Positions 60,389-64,000 of a DNA stretch of 64,000 nucleotides are shown here, piece after piece. Positions within the stretch are counted from its first letter, which is position 1. Each line of letters opens with the position of its first letter. The stretch comes from Lysobacter sp. (GTDB lineage Bacteria > Pseudomonadota > Gammaproteobacteria > Xanthomonadales > Xanthomonadaceae). Location of the stretch: assembly GCA_013141175.1 (NCBI GenBank), contig JABFRN010000001.1, positions 2,613,234-2,677,233 on the forward strand. The letters run 5' to 3'. Made by a program: the position numbers and the translations under genes. Below the pieces are notes generated by a model. That model was not told where the DNA came from and made no database searches. It was given only the letters and a program-made list of their open reading frames with translations.

Positions 60389-60748
60389 TCAGTTGGTCTT
60401 TGCGGCGTCGGCGGCTTTGCCGGCGGCGTCGGCTGCAGACTCGGCGGCGTCGGCGGCCTTTTCGGCGGCATCGGCAGCGGCGTCGGCGGCTTCGGTGGTG
60501 CCCGCAGCGGCGGCGTTGGCGGCGCCAGCGGTCGCGGCATCGGCAGCAGCAGCAGCGGATTCGGCGGCGGCCTTGGCGGCATCGGCGGCTGCGGTGTCGC
60601 CAGCGGCGGCAGCTTCGGTCGCGGCGCCAGCGGCTTCGGTGGAAGCTTCAGCAGCTTCGGCGGCGGAATTCTCGGCCTGTTCCTTGTTGGAGCAAGCGGT
60701 CAGGGCGAAGCCCAGGGCCAGGGCGATCAGAGCCTTGTTCAGGGTCAT
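60389..60748 (-). CDS. Alanine-rich LEA-like lipoprotein 3
   Basis: The 119-residue product has the lipoprotein signal MTLNKALIALALGFALTAC (Cys19). Its mature part is alanine-rich with Glu, Thr and Lys (NSAAEAAEASTEAAGAATEA, then EAADAAADAAEKAADAAESA) and ends AGKAADAAKTN. It diverges more than the other two copies do from each other. GAGGA lies before the ATG. It has its own sigma-70 promoter and terminator, so each lipoprotein gene seems to be a separate unit. Confidence 0.78.
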   Translation of the reverse strand: MTLNKALIALALGFALTACSNKEQAENSAAEAAEASTEAAGAATEAAAAGDTAAADAAKAAAESAAAAADAATAGAANAAAAGTTEAADAAADAAEKAADAAESAADAAGKAADAAKTN

Positions 60749-60811
60749 GGCGAAGTCCTCGTCTGTGTAGGGGTGGCGGGTGAACAATACGCATCAAGTG
60801 CGGATGGCCAC

Positions 60812-60839
60812 ATCATGACAAGCCGGTAGCGGCTGTCAA
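60812..60839 (-). promoter_or_regulatory. Sigma-70 promoter of lipoprotein 3
   Basis: On the minus strand TTGACA (60839-60834) and CATGAT (60817-60812) are spaced by 16 bases. Transcription would start near 60805, about 57 bases before the start codon of lipoprotein 3. Confidence 0.6.
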
Positions 60840-60881
60840 GCGGGCGTGTCCGGTTTTTTTCCTTTTCTGCGTTTGACGGTC

Positions 60882-62057
60882 TTATGGCAGCTCCACCGCC
60901 ACGGCAGTTGCCTCGCCGCCGCCGATGCACAGCGATGCCACGCCGCGCTTCCCACCGGTCGCCTGCAGTGCCGCGATGAGGGTCACGACAAGACGTGCGC
61001 CGCTGGCGCCGATCGGATGACCGAGCGCGCACGCACCGCCACGGATGTTCAATTTCGCATGGGCGATGCCAAGGTCTTTCATCGGTGCCATCGCAACGCA
61101 TGCGAATGCTTCGTTGACTTCGAACAGATCGACGTCCGCAACGCTCCAGCCCGCTTTTTTCAGCACGTTTTCGATCGCTGCGACCGGTGCGGTGGTGAAC
61201 AGCTCCGGTGCCTGCGCGTGTGTCGCGTGCGCAACGATTCTCGCCAGCGGCTGCAGCCCGCGACGTGCGGCTTCATCGGACGACATCAGCACGGTGGCGG
61301 CGGCGCCATCGGAAATTTTCGACGACGAAGCAGCGGTCAATACGCCGTCCTTGCCGAATGCGGCGCGGAGGGTCGGGATCTTCGAAGGATCGATCTTACC
61401 GGGCTCCTCGTCGCCGTCGACCACCACTTCACCTTTGCGTGTAACCACTGTCACCGGGACGATCTCGCCCTTGAACGCACCCTCGGCGATGGCTTTCTGT
61501 GCCCGGGTGACGCTTTCGGCGGAGAACGCGTCCACGGCGGCCCGGTCGAAGCCGTATTTGGCGCAGGTGGCGTCGCCGAAGACGCCCATGGCCTGCTTGT
61601 CGTAGGGGTTGGTCAGGCCGTCCCAGGCCATGTGGTCGAGCAACTCGCCGCTGCCGTAGCGGATACCGGTGCGCGAACCGGTCAGCAGGTGCGGGGCGTT
61701 GGTCATCGATTCCATGCCGCCAGCGACGACGACGTTCGCCGAGCCGGCCTTGATCAGGTCGTGGGCGAACATGATTGCTTTCATGCCCGAGCCGCAGACC
61801 TTGTTGATGGTGGTACAGCCGGCGGAGGTGGGGATCCTGGCCGCTAGCGACGCCTGGCGGGCCGGTGCCTGGCCGAGGCCCGCCGGCAGTACGCAGCCCA
61901 TGATGACTTCGTCGACCTGGTCCGGGGCGATGCCGGCCTGTTCCAGCGCTCCGGCGATGGCCGCCGCACCGAGGGTGGGGGTGGGTACGCCAGTGAATTG
62001 GCCGAGGAAGGAACCGATAGCGGTGCGCTTGGCACCGACGATGACGATGTCGGACAT
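60882..62057 (-). CDS. Acetyl-CoA acetyltransferase (thiolase)
   Basis: The 391-residue enzyme interconverts acetoacetyl-CoA and two acetyl-CoA. Catalytic residues are clear: Cys88 in KVCGSGMKAI, His347 in ALGHPIGASGAR and Cys377 in CIGGGEA. The length and motifs suit the AtoB/PhbA type. The ATG at 62057 has GGAG six bases upstream; an in-frame ATG four codons earlier has no good site. In this window it could finish leucine breakdown by splitting acetoacetyl-CoA, provided acetoacetate from LiuE is activated elsewhere. It stands alone between the lipoproteins and the two-component genes. Confidence 0.93.
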   Translation of the reverse strand: MSDIVIVGAKRTAIGSFLGQFTGVPTPTLGAAAIAGALEQAGIAPDQVDEVIMGCVLPAGLGQAPARQASLAARIPTSAGCTTINKVCGSGMKAIMFAHDLIKAGSANVVVAGGMESMTNAPHLLTGSRTGIRYGSGELLDHMAWDGLTNPYDKQAMGVFGDATCAKYGFDRAAVDAFSAESVTRAQKAIAEGAFKGEIVPVTVVTRKGEVVVDGDEEPGKIDPSKIPTLRAAFGKDGVLTAASSSKISDGAAATVLMSSDEAARRGLQPLARIVAHATHAQAPELFTTAPVAAIENVLKKAGWSVADVDLFEVNEAFACVAMAPMKDLGIAHAKLNIRGGACALGHPIGASGARLVVTLIAALQATGGKRGVASLCIGGGEATAVAVELP

Positions 62058-62203
62058 GCAGGACTCCATGGCAGTCGCGCACCCCGTGCGCAGGCGTTGG
62101 CAGGGCCGGCGGCGGCGGAGCCGTCTACCGGAACCGGCTGATTATGCGACTCATGCTGCACTGCCGCAAATACGGCTTCCGGCCAAGCCGACCGATGCGA
62201 GGA

Positions 62204-62845
62204 TCAAAGCAGGCGCTGGGTGATCGCTTTGAGCACCGCATGCGTGCGATCGCGGCAATCCAGCTTCACCAGCAGTTCGGACATGTAGTTTTTCACGGTG
62301 CCTTCGGAGAGGTGCAGGCTGCGGCCGATCTCCTTGTTGGAGTAACCGCCGGCAACCAGACGGAGGATCGAGCGCTCGCGTTCGGTCAGCCGCAGGTTGG
62401 GAGCTGCAGACGCAGGGTCGGTCCATGCGGCGCGAACCGGCCCCAGACTCACCGGCTGCAACAGTGTTTCGCCGGCGGCCACCCGCAGGATGGCTGCTTT
62501 CAGTTCTTCGGGCGATGCGTCCTTGAGCAGGAAGCCCTGCGCGCCCGCGTCCACCGCCTGCAACATCAATGTCGGGTCGTCGAAAGTGGTCAGCAGGATC
62601 ACCGGGGTGGCGTCGCCGCGGGCGCGCAGTTCGCGCAGCAGGCCCAGCCCGCCCAGCCCCGGCATGCGGATATCGCTGAGGATCAGGTCTACCGGGCGCT
62701 GCGGCAGCGCTGCCAGCAGTTGTTCGGCGTCGGTGGCTTCCAGTGCGATCTCCACGCCAAGATCCGCCAACAGACTCGACAAACCGCGCAGGACCAGCGC
62801 CTGGTCGTCGCACAGCGCGATGCGGACCGTGGGCAGCGCAGTCAT
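62204..62845 (-). CDS. NarL/LuxR-type response regulator
   Basis: The 213-residue regulator has a receiver domain (1-120) with acidic pair Asp13/Asp14, phospho-acceptor Asp58 (LSDIRMPG), Thr86 and Lys108 (LLKDAS), and a C-terminal LuxR-type helix-turn-helix (about 150-210; LTERERSILRLVAGGYSNKEIGRSLHLSEGTVKNY). All phosphotransfer residues are present. It overlaps the histidine kinase gene by four bases (ATGA at 62842-62845), which makes the pair obvious. The signal and targets are unknown. Confidence 0.94.
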   Translation of the reverse strand: MTALPTVRIALCDDQALVLRGLSSLLADLGVEIALEATDAEQLLAALPQRPVDLILSDIRMPGLGGLGLLRELRARGDATPVILLTTFDDPTLMLQAVDAGAQGFLLKDASPEELKAAILRVAAGETLLQPVSLGPVRAAWTDPASAAPNLRLTERERSILRLVAGGYSNKEIGRSLHLSEGTVKNYMSELLVKLDCRDRTHAVLKAITQRLL

Positions 62846-64000
62846 GGGGTGCGTTCCGGCAGCGATCCGTGAGGCATCCGCGCGAGCAATCGCAGGCCGC
62901 GTGGCGGGGTCGAAGTGACTTCGAGCGTGCCGCCGACCGCGTCGAGACGTTCGCGCATCCCCGTCAGGCCGTTGCCGTATTCGATGCGCGCAGGTGCGAT
63001 GCCATCGTTCTCGACCGAGAGCTCGAACGCATCATCGGTCCGGTGCAGGCCGAGCCGGATCTCGCCGGCGCGGCCGTGGCGCAGGGCGTTGGTGATGGCT
63101 TCCTGCGCGCAACGCAGCAGGACTTCGGCCTGTTCGATGTCGCCCACGCGCAGTTGATCCTGCATATCGACGGCGATCCGCACGCCGGGCACTGGATGCG
63201 CCAGCGCTTCCAGCGCCGCGCGCAGGTCGAGGCCGTCGTGCGCGCGCAGGGTCGAGACGACCTGGCGGATCTGGCCCAGCAACTCGTCGGCCAGCGCCGA
63301 TGATGTCTGCAGTTCCTCGCGGCCCGCGAGTACGGGATCGCGGGCGAGTCTGGCGAGATTGAGTTTGAGCGCGGTCAGCGTATGCCCCGCGACATCGTGC
63401 AGTTCGCGCGAGAGCTTCAGCCGTTCGCCCGCGCGTGCGGACTCTTCCAGCAGGCGTCGCGTGGCCAGCAGTTCCGCATTGACCTGCGCGAGATGTTCGC
63501 GGGCACTTTCCCGTGTGCTGGCGTAGTGGCCGGTGAGCGCGGCGAACGCCTGGAAGCCCAGCACCGGCAGCATCGACAGCAATACGGCGCCGACCGGGTT
63601 GCCGCGCGACACCCAAAGCGCCGCGATCCCTACGTTGAGCGCAAGCATGAACAGTGTGGACATGCGCGGCGACAGCAGCAATACGATCTGCCCGGCGACG
63701 ATGATCAGCAGCACTGCTGTCTGGCCACCGAGCAACAGCCATTCGGCCGCGACCACCAGCAGGCCCTGGGCCATGATGTTCCAGAGCGAAGAGTGCGCTC
63801 CATCCTGCGATCGACGCGAAGCCGAGATCACGAACAGGACGATCATCGCGATCAGCGCGGCCATGCCCGCCCATTCGCGCGGGTCGGCGGCGCGCAGTTT
63901 CGCAGGGTCCATGATCGCGATGCAGATCGCGATCCAGGTGACGTACGCGGCCAGGTTCAATGGCGTGAAGATGCGCTGCAGCAACGAGCCATCGTGCGAT
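62842..64000 (-). CDS. NarL-type sensor histidine kinase (N-terminus off the window)
   Basis: The frame is open to the right edge, so the true start may lie outside; the first in-window start is a TTG at 63984, giving 380 residues. About five or six membrane helices fill the first 150 residues (NLAAYVTWIAICIAIM onward). A coiled linker (ESAREHLAQVNAELLATRRLLEES) leads to the HisKA_3 dimerisation domain with the phosphorylated His in SRELHDVAGHTL, then a HATPase_c domain (ALRHGRAGEIRL, GNGLTGMRERLDAVGG). The pair with the LuxR regulator is translationally coupled. It resembles DesK-like kinases that sense membrane state, but this is only by architecture. Confidence 0.92.
   Translation of the reverse strand, partial: SHDGSLLQRIFTPLNLAAYVTWIAICIAIMDPAKLRAADPREWAGMAALIAMIVLFVISASRRSQDGAHSSLWNIMAQGLLVVAAEWLLLGGQTAVLLIIVAGQIVLLLSPRMSTLFMLALNVGIAALWVSRGNPVGAVLLSMLPVLGFQAFAALTGHYASTRESAREHLAQVNAELLATRRLLEESARAGERLKLSRELHDVAGHTLTALKLNLARLARDPVLAGREELQTSSALADELLGQIRQVVSTLRAHDGLDLRAALEALAHPVPGVRIAVDMQDQLRVGDIEQAEVLLRCAQEAITNALRHGRAGEIRLGLHRTDDAFELSVENDGIAPARIEYGNGLTGMRERLDAVGGTLEVTSTPPRGLRLLARMPHGSLPERTP

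Noticed and set aside
59107-60748. GC-rich simple repeats as a tandem-repeat array or artefact
   Set aside because: All three stretches are framed by lipobox signal peptides, ribosome sites and stops, so they are genes of low-complexity proteins.

Overview
The window is 64 kb of high-GC DNA from a gammaproteobacterium, most likely a member of the Lysobacteraceae (Xanthomonadaceae; Lysobacter/Luteimonas-like). The evidence is the ygfB-pepP // zapA-6S RNA-fau-rpiA neighbourhood typical of Gammaproteobacteria, many proteins of xanthomonad type (DUF1631 protein, ABC permease-M1 peptidase fusion, Ala-rich lipoproteins, a probable XVIPCD protein) and the family-typical GTAGGAGCGACTTCAGTCGCGA repeats. 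No rRNA, tRNA or CRISPR array was found. It looks chromosomal and mostly housekeeping, with one clear accessory island (about 33.2-41.9 kb).

Layout. 0-3.7 kb: a Y-family DNA polymerase and a secreted protein of unknown function. 3.8-11 kb: rpiA, an EVE-domain protein, fau, 6S RNA, zapA, a ZapB-like coiled coil and a PAS-GGDEF-EAL protein on the minus strand, facing ygfB-pepP. 11-13.5 kb: a REP-type repeat cluster, then an overlapping nitroreductase / 5'-3' exonuclease / NUDIX operon. 13.6-21.3 kb: DUF1631 protein, an NAD(P) transhydrogenase alpha-1 subunit without its partners, a probable XVIPCD (type IV secretion signal) protein, a VOC protein, an M28 peptidase lipoprotein and a repeat-rich exported protein. 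21.4-25.7 kb: gpmI, a frame-disrupted envC and an S41 protease. 26-32.9 kb: ABC ATPase plus permease-aminopeptidase fusion, rhomboid protease, FadL-type porin.

33.2-41.9 kb is the accessory island. It holds a 1635-residue RHS protein ending in a three-histidine HNH/EndoVII-type toxin tip, an overlapping candidate immunity gene, an orphan AHH-type nuclease tip with its own candidate immunity gene, an intact IS4-family element, three copies of a roughly 120-bp MITE-like repeat, a relic IS end and another small orphan gene.

43-59 kb carries most of a leucine/isovalerate degradation (liu) pathway in two blocks: liuC, a cupin, liuD, a lipoprotein, liuE and a PAS-GGDEF-EAL gene, nearly all overlapping; and liuB about 7 kb away. 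Between them lie the ferrous iron system feoA-feoB-small Cys-rich protein (with a Fur-box-like site) and an hscC / J-protein / bactofilin / zinc-ribbon group. 59-64 kb: three tandem alanine-rich LEA-like lipoproteins, an acetyl-CoA acetyltransferase that could finish leucine breakdown by splitting acetoacetyl-CoA, and a LuxR-type response regulator with its histidine kinase, which runs off the right edge.

Coordinates, motifs and overlaps were read directly. Functions come from family knowledge without database searches, so immunity, XVIPCD and toxin-family names are inferences with the stated confidence.
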